NCBI RefSeq assembly: GCF_009741445.1
Contig: NZ_CP046507.1
Location: 3,658,001-3,722,000, forward strand
DNA: 64,000 nucleotides
Direction: 5' to 3'
Source: Mycobacterium avium subsp. avium
Lineage (GTDB): Bacteria > Actinomycetota > Actinomycetes > Mycobacteriales > Mycobacteriaceae
Shown here: positions 19,508 through 28,900 of the stretch, piece after piece
How the letters are laid out: every line of letters starts with the position of its first letter
How positions within the stretch are numbered: position 1 is the stretch's first letter
Notes under the pieces: generated by a model
Seen by the model: only the letters and a program-made list of their open reading frames with translations
Told to the model about the DNA's origin: nothing
Databases searched by the model: none
Made by a program: the position numbers and the translations under genes

Positions 19508-19558
19508 GGTGGCCAGGGGCGGGATCGAACCGCCGACCTTCCGCTTTTCAGGCGGACG
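19508..19558. repeat. left attachment site, displaced 3' part of tRNA-Phe
   Basis: These 51 bases match the anticodon-to-3'-end part of the tRNA-Phe gene at 43773-43823 with two mismatches (19519 and 19533). In the tRNA these two bases face each other in the T-stem: here GGCGG/CCGCC, at the right end GCCGG/CCGGC, so pairing is kept in both. The D-arm half is missing and the 3' end reads ACCG rather than ACCA. It is the old 3' end of the host gene, not a working tRNA. Confidence 0.9.
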
Positions 19559-19748
19559 GGATAGCCACTGACCTGCGGGTTATTTGATTTCTGTGCGTCG
19601 TATGCGCCGCATTGAGCTGGGCTGACGCATCAGGGCTGTCCGGCGAACGGACATAAACCGGACACGGTGCTTGCGCTCCTGACCAGGAGCTTCGGCGCTG
19701 CCGCTTGCGTTGTGGGCAGCCTCGGGGCTCCGGGGAGCAGGCATCCCG

Positions 19749-21341
19749 ATGCCCAGATTCGCAAACCAAGCCACCGACTCGACATCACCGGCGGGCGGCT
19801 CATCGGCACCTGATGTCCCGCCATTCGGGCTCGGTTCCGCGGGTGCCGCGGTGGACGGGACGTCGCGAGCGCCCGAGGCCGCCAGGCCGCAGGGCGGGAG
19901 AGCGCCAGCGGTCGGCCGGACGTCAACCGAGGCACCCGGCCTCAACCCGGCCGCGGCCGGCGGGCTTGTTATATGTGCCGAAAATGTCCGCGAGTCGGTT
20001 GGCGACGGGATCGCGACCGGCGAGCTGCGGGCGATCGACGCATTGGGGTTGCGGTTTCCGAGTCCCGAGATGGTCACCGCAGCCGCGGCACTGTTCGAGC
20101 CCGCGGCGTCGTGGGCCTGTGGTTCTGGGCGTCGCGGTGTTGAACCTGAATCCGGACGGTTTCGCATCACCGTTGGGCCTGGGGTCGTGCGACTCAGTTG
20201 GACCAATCCTGTTCGTGTAGAGAAGGCCGCCGAACGCGCCGTTGGTCATCACCAACGTGACGTTGACGATGCGAAGTTCCATGTCCGGAATGACCTCGAA
20301 TGCGAGGCCGGGCACGGTGATCGGGCCGTCGCGTCTTTGACACGACGGAGTCCTACGGGAAGCGACCAGTCTGGTACTGGCAGTGTCATCACTGAGTGGT
20401 CCCGAAAGTCTCGTTCGTCGATGTGCCGCACCTTCGCCGAACTCGATTACAGCCCATTGGTGGACTCCGGTCGCGTGCCCGCCATGGTCACCCTCACCTA
20501 CCCCGGCGACTGGGAAACCGTCGCTCCAGACGGCGCCAGCGTGAAGCGGCATATGGTGTTGTGGCGCAAACGGTTTCAACGAGAGTACGGCGAACCGGCA
20601 CGCTATATCTGGAAGCTGGAGTTTCAGCGCCGTGGTGCGCCCCATATTCACCTGTGGATGGCTCCCCCGATCTCGCCCGGCCGCTCGGGTCGCGGCTTCG
20701 CGCAGTGGCTGTCCGAGACGTGGGCTCAGGTTGTCGACCATCCCGACGCCGAGCATAAGGCGCGGCACCGGCTTGCCGGCACTGCCATCGACGTACGGAA
20801 CGGGCTGAAGGCCTGCGATCCCAAACGGCTGGCGATCTACTTCACCAAGCACTCATCACCAAACATGCACGGCGACAAGGAATATCAACACGCAGTGCCG
20901 GAGCTTTGGCGACAGCCGGGACGAGGTCCAGGCCGGTTCTGGGGCGTGTACGGACTCAAGAAAGCGATTGCCGTCGCTGAGGTTGCACAGGATGCGTACC
21001 TGACCGCGCGTCGGATCGTGCGGCGGTGGTCGCGCAGCCAAGCGGTGTACGGCGACTCCGACAGCCGCTTCCCCACCGCTGTAGTGCCACGCACGGCCTC
21101 CCGCCTGGTTCCGCGCGTCGACCGCCAAACCGATGTGGTGAAACACCGGCGAGTGCGACGACGACGAGTGCTCTGCGACCAAGGTGGGCTGGCCGGCGGG
21201 TACGCACTCGTGAACAACGGACCGGAATTTGCCGTGCAGCTTGCCGCTGCGTTGCAGGCCGACCGGCCAACGCCCGACATCTCATCCTTTCGTAACTTTC
21301 GTAACTCTGCTACTCTTGGTCGAGTTCCAGCGGTGAGATGA
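19749..21341 (+). CDS. AICE/plasmid replication initiator (Rep, HUH-type)
   Basis: The C-terminal 320 residues match actinobacterial Rep proteins. Blocks include EWSRKSRSSMCRTFAELDY, MVTLTYPGDWE, WKLEFQRRGAPHIHLWMAPP with the HUH metal motif (His299, His301), and RLAIYFTKHSSPNMHGDKEYQH with the catalytic Tyr region. Such proteins nick an origin and start rolling-circle replication of the excised element. The N-terminal 130 residues are low-complexity and unfamiliar, so the start (ATG 19749; also open to 19710) is uncertain. It is the only backbone gene at the left end, next to the attachment site. The origin was not identified but should be nearby. Confidence 0.85.
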   Translation: MPRFANQATDSTSPAGGSSAPDVPPFGLGSAGAAVDGTSRAPEAARPQGGRAPAVGRTSTEAPGLNPAAAGGLVICAENVRESVGDGIATGELRAIDALGLRFPSPEMVTAAAALFEPAASWACGSGRRGVEPESGRFRITVGPGVVRLSWTNPVRVEKAAERAVGHHQRDVDDAKFHVRNDLECEAGHGDRAVASLTRRSPTGSDQSGTGSVITEWSRKSRSSMCRTFAELDYSPLVDSGRVPAMVTLTYPGDWETVAPDGASVKRHMVLWRKRFQREYGEPARYIWKLEFQRRGAPHIHLWMAPPISPGRSGRGFAQWLSETWAQVVDHPDAEHKARHRLAGTAIDVRNGLKACDPKRLAIYFTKHSSPNMHGDKEYQHAVPELWRQPGRGPGRFWGVYGLKKAIAVAEVAQDAYLTARRIVRRWSRSQAVYGDSDSRFPTAVVPRTASRLVPRVDRQTDVVKHRRVRRRRVLCDQGGLAGGYALVNNGPEFAVQLAAALQADRPTPDISSFRNFRNSATLGRVPAVR

Positions 21342-21361
21342 GATGAAAGGAAGTGAGACCC

Positions 21362-21865
21362 ATGAGCACCGACTCCGCGGACATTGTCAGCCCGGTTCCG
21401 GCCGATGCCAATGGGCTTGCCGATGTCCTGAGCTTCATCGAGGCGCACGAAGCCCGTCATGGGACCTCTCCTGAGCCTGCTTTCTTCCTGTCTGGTGCGA
21501 GCGAACACGACCGCGTCGAACTAACCGAACAGCTTCACGAGGTCCTCAAGCGTGCCGCCCACGCCCTCAGCCACGGCCAGTCGATCAGCATCCTGACCCG
21601 CGACCAGGAAATCTCCACCCAGCAGGCCGCCGAGATCCTCGGCCTGAGCCGCCCCACGGTGGTTCGCCTCATCGAGAACGGAGAGTTGCGCGCGCACGTG
21701 CCCGGTGCAATCCGGCGCAAGCTGCGGCTTGCTGATGTCCTTGCTTACCGCGAGGAGCTTCACGCCCGGCGCAACCGGTTCATCACCGAGAGCTCGGCGG
21801 AGTTCGCCGACGCCGACGCCGACGAGGTCGCCGAGTTACTCGCCGAGGCGAAACGCAAGCGTTGA
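21362..21865 (+). CDS. excisionase-fold DNA-binding antitoxin
   Basis: The 167-residue protein has a C-terminal MerR/excisionase-type winged helix (ISTQQAAEILGLSRPTVVRLIENGELRAHVPGAIRRKLRLADVLAYRE) at about residues 85-130 and an acidic tail (SSAEFADADADEVAELL). The N-terminal half is variable. Proteins of this design (HTH_17) are antitoxins paired with PIN-domain genes in mycobacteria. An AGGAAGTGAG ribosome site supports the ATG at 21362. The PIN gene follows 30 bases downstream. It probably neutralises that toxin through its tail and represses the pair. Confidence 0.82.
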   Translation: MSTDSADIVSPVPADANGLADVLSFIEAHEARHGTSPEPAFFLSGASEHDRVELTEQLHEVLKRAAHALSHGQSISILTRDQEISTQQAAEILGLSRPTVVRLIENGELRAHVPGAIRRKLRLADVLAYREELHARRNRFITESSAEFADADADEVAELLAEAKRKR

Positions 21866-21895
21866 CCGTCCGCGGCGTCTGAAAGACTCGCCCAC

Positions 21896-22492
21896 GTGTA
21901 TCGCGCTGTCCTCGACACCTGTGCCCTTGTGCCGAGCCTTCAGCGCGACTTCCTGTTGCAGCTGGCCACCGAGGAGGCGTACGCGCCCGTGTGGGGGTCT
22001 GGGATCCTCTTCGAGCTGGACTACGTACTGGCCGGCCTCCACGACAAGCGCGGGATCACCGATAGCGCCAGTCGCCGTCAGCACCTTTTCGATCAGCTGA
22101 AGCAGGCGTTTCCAGGCTCGGAGGTCCAAGCCCCCAAGGACCGGGGGTACAGCTACGGGCTCAACGATCCCGATGACGGCCACGTCGCCCACGCCGCGAT
22201 CATCGGCAGAGCCGACGCCATCGTCACTGACGATCGGCGTGCCGGGTTCAGTACGGCAAGCGTGCTCGTGGAGGCCGATATCGAGACCGTGCACCCACAT
22301 CAGTTCGCCGCCAACACAGTGTCGGCGCACCCGCAAGCCGGAGTGCGTGCGTTGCGAGAGATGTCGAATCGCCGAGCCAACCCGCCGCAGACCCCGGAGC
22401 AGATCCTCAGGTTGCTGACGACACGGTACAACATGACCGAGGTTGCCGAGATCCTGCTGCCGCTGCTGGCGGAAAACACCCGGCGACACTGA
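21896..22492 (+). CDS. PIN-domain ribonuclease toxin
   Basis: The 198-residue protein has the acidic PIN residues in order: VLDTCALVP (Asp7), SGILFELDYVLA (Glu), NDPDDGHVAHAAI (Asp) and AIVTDD (Asp). It has an extra C-terminal helical part of about 60 residues that is absent from short VapC toxins. PIN proteins cleave RNA, often tRNA or rRNA. The start is a GTG. With the upstream HTH protein it forms a type II toxin-antitoxin pair, which may stabilise the element or abort phage infection. Confidence 0.85.
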   Translation: MYRAVLDTCALVPSLQRDFLLQLATEEAYAPVWGSGILFELDYVLAGLHDKRGITDSASRRQHLFDQLKQAFPGSEVQAPKDRGYSYGLNDPDDGHVAHAAIIGRADAIVTDDRRAGFSTASVLVEADIETVHPHQFAANTVSAHPQAGVRALREMSNRRANPPQTPEQILRLLTTRYNMTEVAEILLPLLAENTRRH

Positions 22493-22614
22493 CCTGCACG
22501 CTGTGGGCACGGTCAAACGGCACCGGGCTAGCTCGTTGAATCAACGAGCGGGGGCTCGGCCGTCTCGCCGAGGCCGAGCATCAACCGTCGCATGAGTCGC
22601 TAGGCTCGCAGCTG

Positions 22615-22821
22615 ATGACGTGGCTCTCAGCTGCTCTGCCGTACGTCGGCGGGGGCGTTTTCGGTGCTGCGGTGACGTATGGGCTCACCTGGGTTCGTGA
22701 ACGGCGGCGCACCCTCGACGCTTACCGCGCTCCGCAGCGCCAAGCTATCGGCGACATCGTCGCCGCGACCCACGAACTCATGCTGCGCGAGCTCGAATCG
22801 CGGACGCCCAGGCCGAAATGA
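22615..22821 (+). CDS. small membrane-anchored protein, possibly 5' part of a split gene
   Basis: The 68-residue product has one N-terminal membrane helix (LSAALPYVGGGVFGAAVTYGL) followed by a basic, charged stretch. It ends in TGA overlapping the ATG of the next frame. Read with one base added near 22801, it would run straight into that frame as a single protein of about 220 residues with an N-terminal anchor. I cannot tell whether the split is natural. Confidence 0.5.
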   Translation: MTWLSAALPYVGGGVFGAAVTYGLTWVRERRRTLDAYRAPQRQAIGDIVAATHELMLRELESRTPRPK

Positions 22822-23282
22822 TCCAGCACATTCGCCAGGACGTACTTCCTAGCGGCCAGCTCGTAGGGCAGCTTTGGGCCACCGCCGCAGCGTTGGGTAA
22901 AGCGACCCTCGACGCCGAACGGGCACTCCAGATTGAAAGGTTGACCATTGTCGACGCGCCGTGTTGGGAAGCGATGGGGGCTGCCTACGTCGCGCTCAAC
23001 AGCTTGCGCCGCACGATGGCTGCGAGAGTTGACGCGCCCGATATGCAGAGCCCCGAGGAGATAGAGCACTACGTTGAAGGCATCAGGGTGCTCGCCGATC
23101 AGTACAACCAAAGTGTCCTGGCGATGGTAATCGCGGCAGCTGACCGAGTATCGCCGGCGGAGACCATATGCAACCGCAGACGCCGACGCGCCGCCCGTCG
23201 CCGGTTGGGCGAGCGCTTCGGAAGTGCGACTCAGGCATTGCAACGCAGAGACGAACCGCGGCAGCCGTCTGACGCTGGCTGA
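22818..23282 (+). CDS. hypothetical helical protein, possibly 3' part of a split gene
   Basis: The 154-residue product is largely alpha-helical (QLWATAAALGKATLDAERALQIERL, EEIEHYVEGIRVLADQYNQSV) and ends in an arginine-rich segment. I do not recognise a family. It overlaps the preceding frame by four bases (ATGA), so it is either a translationally coupled partner or the shifted continuation of the membrane-anchored protein upstream. The following 140 bases carry no gene. Confidence 0.5.
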   Translation: MIQHIRQDVLPSGQLVGQLWATAAALGKATLDAERALQIERLTIVDAPCWEAMGAAYVALNSLRRTMAARVDAPDMQSPEEIEHYVEGIRVLADQYNQSVLAMVIAAADRVSPAETICNRRRRRAARRRLGERFGSATQALQRRDEPRQPSDAG

Positions 23283-23425
23283 GCAGAAACTGCGGTTCGC
23301 TCTGGGCACCTAAACCGATAGGGTCGCTGAAACAAAGCGGCGACGAGACGCCCGCACCTGTCGGGGGCCTCTGGCAGTGTCTTCCGGTAAGCCGGCCGCG
23401 ACGCCGGGAGGACCTCCAGTCAAGG

Positions 23426-23818
23426 GTGGCACACAGCGTGGTTCAACGAGCCTTCATCAGCTTCGACTACGACAACGACGCACGGTTGAAAGACCTGCTG
23501 ATCGGCCAGTCGAAGAATCCCGACTCGCCGTTCGAGGTGCACGACTGGTCCATCAAGACGGCCTCACCGACATGGCGTGAAGAGGCCCGACGCCGCATCC
23601 GTGCGAGCGGGTTGGTGATCGTCCTATGCGGCAAGTACACCCACCTTGCGACTGGTGTTGGCGTTGAGCTCGGCATCACCCAGGCGGAGGGCGTGGACTA
23701 CTTCCTCCTCGCCGGATACAAGGAAGGCTCGACCCGCCCGACGACGGCGAGGGCGACCGACAAGATGTACGACTGGACCTGGGAGAACCTCAAGAAACTT
23801 GTGAACGGCGCACGGTGA
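23426..23818 (+). CDS. TIR-like domain protein (DUF1863, ThsB type)
   Basis: The 130-residue single-domain protein matches the MTH538 TIR-like (DUF1863) family: RAFISFDYDNDARLKDLLIG, KNPDSPFEVHDWSIKTASPTWREEARRRIRASGLVIVLCG, then THLATGVGVELGITQAEG. In Thoeris defence this family (ThsB) detects phage and makes a cyclic ADP-ribose-type signal. No ThsA (SIR2 or Macro-SLOG) gene is present. Instead it overlaps the next membrane-protein gene by four bases (GTGA). Start GTG 23426; GTG 23438 is also possible. The likely role is sensor or signal synthase for the membrane effector downstream, which is inference. Confidence 0.85.
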   Translation: MAHSVVQRAFISFDYDNDARLKDLLIGQSKNPDSPFEVHDWSIKTASPTWREEARRRIRASGLVIVLCGKYTHLATGVGVELGITQAEGVDYFLLAGYKEGSTRPTTARATDKMYDWTWENLKKLVNGAR

Positions 23819-24294
23819 GCGAACCAACCGAAGCACTGCCTGACCCGCGGGTCCTGGACATCTACAAGCTGGCCGTCGAGATGGCTGACCGTGTCTCGGC
23901 CCGGCGCGCAGTGGCCAATGCCTTCTTCCTCACGGTGAACACCACACTGGTCGCAGTGGTGGGCCTATCCACGACGCAGCCGGACTCCACGGTGCGGTTC
24001 ACCGCCGTGTGCCTGGCCGGTGTCGCCGTCTCGGTGTGCTGGTGGCTCCTGTTACGCGTCTACCGCAGGCTGAACACCGCCAAGTTCACAGTGATCAACC
24101 AGATAGAAGCAGCGCATCTGCCGGTCAGGCCCTATTCCGACGAGTGGACAGAGCTGATGCCCGACGACGAGGAGACCACCCGCCGCGCGCGGCTCGGCAA
24201 GGCCTTCCGCGAATTGGGTGGCGTCGAGCGCATTGTGCCAATCGTCTTCGGACTGCTGTACATCGTCCTACTGGTCGGCAGACTGCTGGCATGA
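23815..24294 (+). CDS. small three-helix membrane protein, SLATT/RipA-like
   Basis: The 159-residue protein has three predicted membrane segments: ANAFFLTVNTTLVAVVGLST (about residues 30-49), FTAVCLAGVAVSVCWWLLL (62-80) and RIVPIVFGLLYIVLLVGRLL (138-158). A charged cytosolic region lies between the last two. Small proteins of this shape occur next to TIR or nucleotide-signal genes as oligomeric pore effectors (SLATT and RipA-type families). It overlaps the TIR gene upstream and the next gene downstream by four bases each, so all three are made together. It probably damages the membrane when the TIR partner signals. Confidence 0.75.
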   Translation: MSEPTEALPDPRVLDIYKLAVEMADRVSARRAVANAFFLTVNTTLVAVVGLSTTQPDSTVRFTAVCLAGVAVSVCWWLLLRVYRRLNTAKFTVINQIEAAHLPVRPYSDEWTELMPDDEETTRRARLGKAFRELGGVERIVPIVFGLLYIVLLVGRLLA

Positions 24295-24587
24295 GTTACC
24301 TCGACGCCGACGCTGAACTGATCCGGAGCTACCTGCCCACTGGCACCGGCGTACCCGGGGATGCTGATGACCTATTCATCCTCTACGCCGTGCTTATGCG
24401 TGCCAAGGGCGAAGCCACGCAGGCATCCGATGTGCACGACGCCTGGTCGGCGTGGATGTCTCGCACCGAACCGGACCACGAATCAGTCCGCCCCTACGAC
24501 CAACTGGCGCCCTCGGTCCAAAAAGAAGACGCACCGTTCCTCATCGCAATCCGCGGCGCCGCCCGAGCTCGTGCCGAAGGCCGCTAA
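24291..24587 (+). CDS. small protein accompanying the TIR/membrane pair (DUF7701-like)
   Basis: A 98-residue acidic protein (MSYLDADAELIRSYLP...) has conserved-looking LFILYAVLMRAKGEATQASDVHDAWSAWM and HESVRPYDQLAPSVQKEDAPF blocks. Short actinobacterial proteins of this pattern occur in defence-type contexts, and the DUF7701 label is from memory and not certain. The ATG overlaps the membrane-protein stop (ATGA). Its role is unknown; it could regulate or be a third component of the TIR system. Confidence 0.65.
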   Translation: MSYLDADAELIRSYLPTGTGVPGDADDLFILYAVLMRAKGEATQASDVHDAWSAWMSRTEPDHESVRPYDQLAPSVQKEDAPFLIAIRGAARARAEGR

Positions 24588-24694
24588 CACCCTCACGGCT
24601 GCCCCGCTACCCTGCCCTGTCTGCTCGAAGCGAACACGGACTCAGCATGTCGGATCACGGTGACCGTACCCACCACCGCTAGCATCGATGGACT

Positions 24695-25821
24695 ATGACA
24701 GAGGTTGGCACAGGCGACGACAAATCCACGTCGCCACGTCAGCTCACACCTGCCGACCTAAAGCCGGGCACTCCTGCGTGGCGCGTAAACGTGGCGATGT
24801 GTGCTCACCAGTTCTTCGGTTTGGTCCACAACCCTGAAGTTGCGGCGGAGATCGGCAAACCCGAACCACCACCGGCCGACCCGGATAGCGGCCCGCCCAA
24901 GACCGTGCCCTTCGAGCCGTGGTCGGTCGCCGACTTCTCCAAGTACCTGCACACCCTCGGCCTGCCCGCCGCAGGCGAGGCCGTCACACTCCACCGCATC
25001 CTCAGCTCGATGGAACGCGCCGGGCTTCTTCTGCCACTCGGCTGGAACCCGCGATTGCCAATCATGGGCCAGCAGTACATCTCGCAGGGCGCGATATCGA
25101 AGGGACAGCGCGGCGGCAACCTATGGCTGTCCGACGTCTTCGGTGCCGAGCTCATCATCCCGAGCTACAACGCCGTGACCGTTCAACTCGCCGGTCACGA
25201 TAAGGACGGTAACCCGGTCGACAGCTGGGGGACCGGCCTGGTCGTCGACCACAATCACGTCATCACCAACAAACATGTTGTGACCGGACTCGCGGGCACC
25301 AGCTCAGGTCTGTCCGTCTACCCGGCACGCAACCACGATGAAGCCGAGCTGGTGAACTTCTCGGCCACCGCTCATCCACACCCCACGCTCGACGTCGCGG
25401 TGATCAAATTCGAGATGCCCGAAGGCAAGTACATCCCGCGGCTTGGCGGCCTGGCGTTCCGTGATCCCGACTGGGCCGATGAGGTCTACGTGTTCGGTTA
25501 CCCGCGGGTGCCGATGACTGCGGAGATGGCAATCACGGTGCAGCCCGGCGAGGTGGTCAACCCGGCCACCACGACCATCCCAACCGCCAGAAGATCTTCC
25601 TGTACTCGGCCATCGCGCGGCCGGGCAACAGTGGCGGTCCGATCGTTGCGCAGGATGGCCGTGTGATAGGTCTCGTGGTCGAGGATTCTGCAGAAGCACC
25701 ATCGACCGGAACCGGACCGAACGCCGCACCCTTCTATCGCGGCATCCCGTCGAGCGAGGTGATCCACGCGGTCGACGAACTCGGCTTCGGCGGCATCGTG
25801 GAGATGGACACCGTCCGATAG
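24695..25821 (+). pseudogene. trypsin-like serine protease, interrupted by a frameshift
   Basis: The first frame encodes an N-terminal helical region and a trypsin-fold protease with GTGLVVDHNHVITNKHVV (His194) and HPTLDVAVIKF (Asp233). It then shifts near 25560-25575. The continuation, in the frame one base earlier, gives KIFLYSAIARPGNSGGPIVAQ with the nucleophile serine at 25630 and runs to a stop at 25821. Restoring one base near AACCCGGCCACC joins all three catalytic residues into a protein of about 375 residues. So this is either a recently broken gene, a sequencing error, or a site of -1 frameshifting. Chymotrypsin-like proteases of this type occur as defence-system effectors. Confidence 0.75.
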
Positions 25822-25932
25822 ACCTAGCCCTGGGACCTGTCAACGAGCAACAAACCAGGAAACCGGCAAACGACATCGTTCCTGTCGGCCCCTTCGACTA
25901 CCGTAGTTTGGCTGTCGAGATGGGAGGCGAAC

Positions 25933-28900
25933 GTGCTGCTTGAGGAACTCAAGCCGGGGCTGCGTGTCGACGGGTTGATCCCTGCCGCGGTGGTCACCGT
26001 CGTCGCTGCACAGTGGCATGGCACGGACGCGCTTGAACTCACCTACAAGACGGCCGCCGGGGCGCTCGGCCAGCAGGTTGTCTTCCGTAAGGATCAAGAC
26101 AGCCTCAACATCGCCGCGACAGGCAGCCGAGCCTTCGACGCCCCAGCCGCAGACTTCAAACTCGTCGCCGAGGCCCAGCGCATCCAGCTGGCCGGTCTGT
26201 TCGACCCGATGCTCGCCGTGGCCACCAGCGACGTACGTCCCCTCCCCCACCAGATTCGCGCGGTCTACGGCGAGCTACTCCCCCGCACCCCTCTGCGGTT
26301 CCTGCTCGCCGACGATCCGGGCGCCGGTAAGACGATCATGGCTGGTCTCTACATCAAGGAGCTGATTCTCCGCGACGACGTCAAGCAGTGTCTGATCGTC
26401 GCGCCAGGCGGACTGGTGGAGCAGTGGCAGGACGAGCTGTTCTTCAAGTTCGGGCTGCGCTTCGACCTGCTGACCAATCAGCTGATCGACGCCAACGTGA
26501 ACCTCAACGTCTTCGAGACCAACCCGCTGCTGATCGCCCGCATGGACCAGCTGTCCCGCAACGAGGAACTCCAAGCCCAGCTCAAGGACACCGAGTGGGA
26601 CCTGGTGATCGTCGACGAGGCGCACCGGATGGGTGCCCACTACTTCGGCGCCAAGCTGGAGAAGACGAAGCGCTTCCTGCTCGGCGAGCTGCTCGGCTCG
26701 ATCACTCGCCACCTGCTGTTGATGACGGCCACGCCGCATTCCGGCAAGGAAGAGGACTTCCAACTGTTCCTGACCCTGCTGGATCGCGATCGCTTCGAGG
26801 GCAAGCAGAAGAAGGCGGCCTACACCAAGGACATCATGCGCCGCATGGTCAAGGAGGAACTGCTCACCTTCGAGGGCAAAAAGTTGTTCCCGGAGCGGAT
26901 CGCCGAGACCGTGCCCTATGAGTTGACGGCGTTGGAATACGACCTCTACGAACAGGTCACCGCCTATGTACGCGAGGGCATGAACCGCGCCGACAAGATC
27001 GGCGGCAAACGCAAGAACACTGTCGGGTTCGCCCTGACCGTGTTGCAGCGCCGCCTGGCCTCCAGCCCGGAAGCCATCTACCGCAGCCTGGTCCGCCGCA
27101 GCGAGCGGCTGGAACGCAAGAAACAGGAGATCCTCAACGGCACCTACGTGGAGAAGGAGCCCAGCATCGATGTCAGCGCACTGGATGCTGACGAATACAA
27201 CGCCGAGGAAATCGAGGACATCGAGGAAGAGTTGCTCGACGCCGCCACCGCGGCCCAGACGGTCGAAGAACTCGACGGAGAGCTACTCGAACTGGCAGAG
27301 CTGATCAAGGTCGCCAAGCAGGTCCGCGACGCCGGCACCGACCGCAAATGGACCGAACTGTCCAAAATTCTGCAGGACAACGCGCTGACCACTGACAAGG
27401 ACGGAGTACCGCGCAAGTTCATCATCTTCACCGAGCACCGCGACACCCTGGACTACCTGGCCGTCCGGATTCGGTCGCTGCTGGGCAAACCGGATGCGGT
27501 GCAGGCCATTCACGGTGGTGTTCGCCGGCTGGAACGCCGCGTGATCACCGAGGAGTTCACCAAGAACCGTGGCTGCCAGATCCTGCTGGCCACCGACGCC
27601 GCCGGTGAAGGTCTGAACCTTCAGGCCGCGCACCTGATGGTCAACTACGACCTGCCGTGGAATCCGAACCGCATCGAGCAACGCTTCGGCCGCATCCACC
27701 GCATCGGCCAAGAGGAAGTCTGCCGACTGTGGAACCTGGTCGCGAGCAACACCCGCGAAGGCGACGTGTTCGTACAGCTACTGCTGAAGGTCGAGGAACA
27801 GCGAAAAGCATATGGCGGCAAGGTGTTCGATGTCCTCGGTGAAGTTTTCGCCGAGACGTCGCTGCGGGATCTGCTGCTGCACGCCATTCGCTACGGCGAT
27901 CAGCCCGAGGTGAAGGCCAAGATGCACGAGGTCATCGACGGCCAGGTGTCCGAAGGGCTGAAAGAACTTCTCGAAGAACGTTCCCTGGCATCGGAGCATC
28001 TCGCCGAAGCCGACCTGGAGAAGCTGCGCGCGGCGATGGACGAGGCCCGAGCCCGCCGCCTGCAGCCGCACTACATCGAGTTGGCCTTCAAGGCCGCCTT
28101 CACCCGGTTAGGCGGGCGCATCGCCAAACGTGAACAGGGCCGCTACGAGATCGCCAACGTTCCGGCACAGATCCGGTCCGGCAAGTTCGGGCCGATCGCC
28201 ACCAAATACGATCGAGTCACGTTCGACCTCGACCACGTCCTGCCCGACGGGCTGGTCCGGGCTGATCTGCTCGCCCCCGGACATCCGCTGCATGACGCGG
28301 TGATGGACGAGGCGATCCGCCGCCACGGCAGTGTCCTCAACAGCGGCGCCGTGTTGGTGTCGTCCACGCTGGAGGAACCGCACCTGCTGGTCGGTGTCAT
28401 CGAGGAGGTTGCCGACGCGACCGGGGCCACGGTGTCACGCCGGTTCGGGTACGCCTACGTCGACAGCATGGGCACTGTGAGTGCTGCCGGCCCGGCGCCC
28501 TACCTTGACTGCGTGGCCGCACCCGAGGTGCCGGCGGTGACGGCATCGCGGCAGCTGCCGTGGCTGGCTGAGGCCGAGGATCGGGCGATCAGTTGGATTA
28601 TCGCCAACCAGCTCCCCGAATACCTGGCCGAGGTGCAGCCCCGACGCTCCGCAGAGTTGGCCAAGACCCGCGAACTGGTCACGAAACGCCTTGAGCACGA
28701 ACGAGATCGACTGCTCCTCGATGCGGCGGTTGCCGCCGAGAAGGAACAAGCCGGCGACAAGCCCAAGGAGTCCGCGGAGAGCCTCAACCGAAAAGCGGTC
28801 GAGCTTGATGCGCGGATGCGCAGACGGTTGGCGATTGTCGATCAGCAGGCGCTGATGTCGACGAAGCCGCCGCGCATCCTCACTGCGGCGCTCGTCTTGC

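Noticed and set aside
19508..19558. A second tRNA-Phe gene
   Set aside because: Only the anticodon to 3' end is present; the acceptor 5' strand and D-arm are missing. It is an attachment-site remnant.
23426..24294. A complete Thoeris system
   Set aside because: The TIR-like protein fits ThsB, but no ThsA (SIR2/SLOG or Macro) gene is present.
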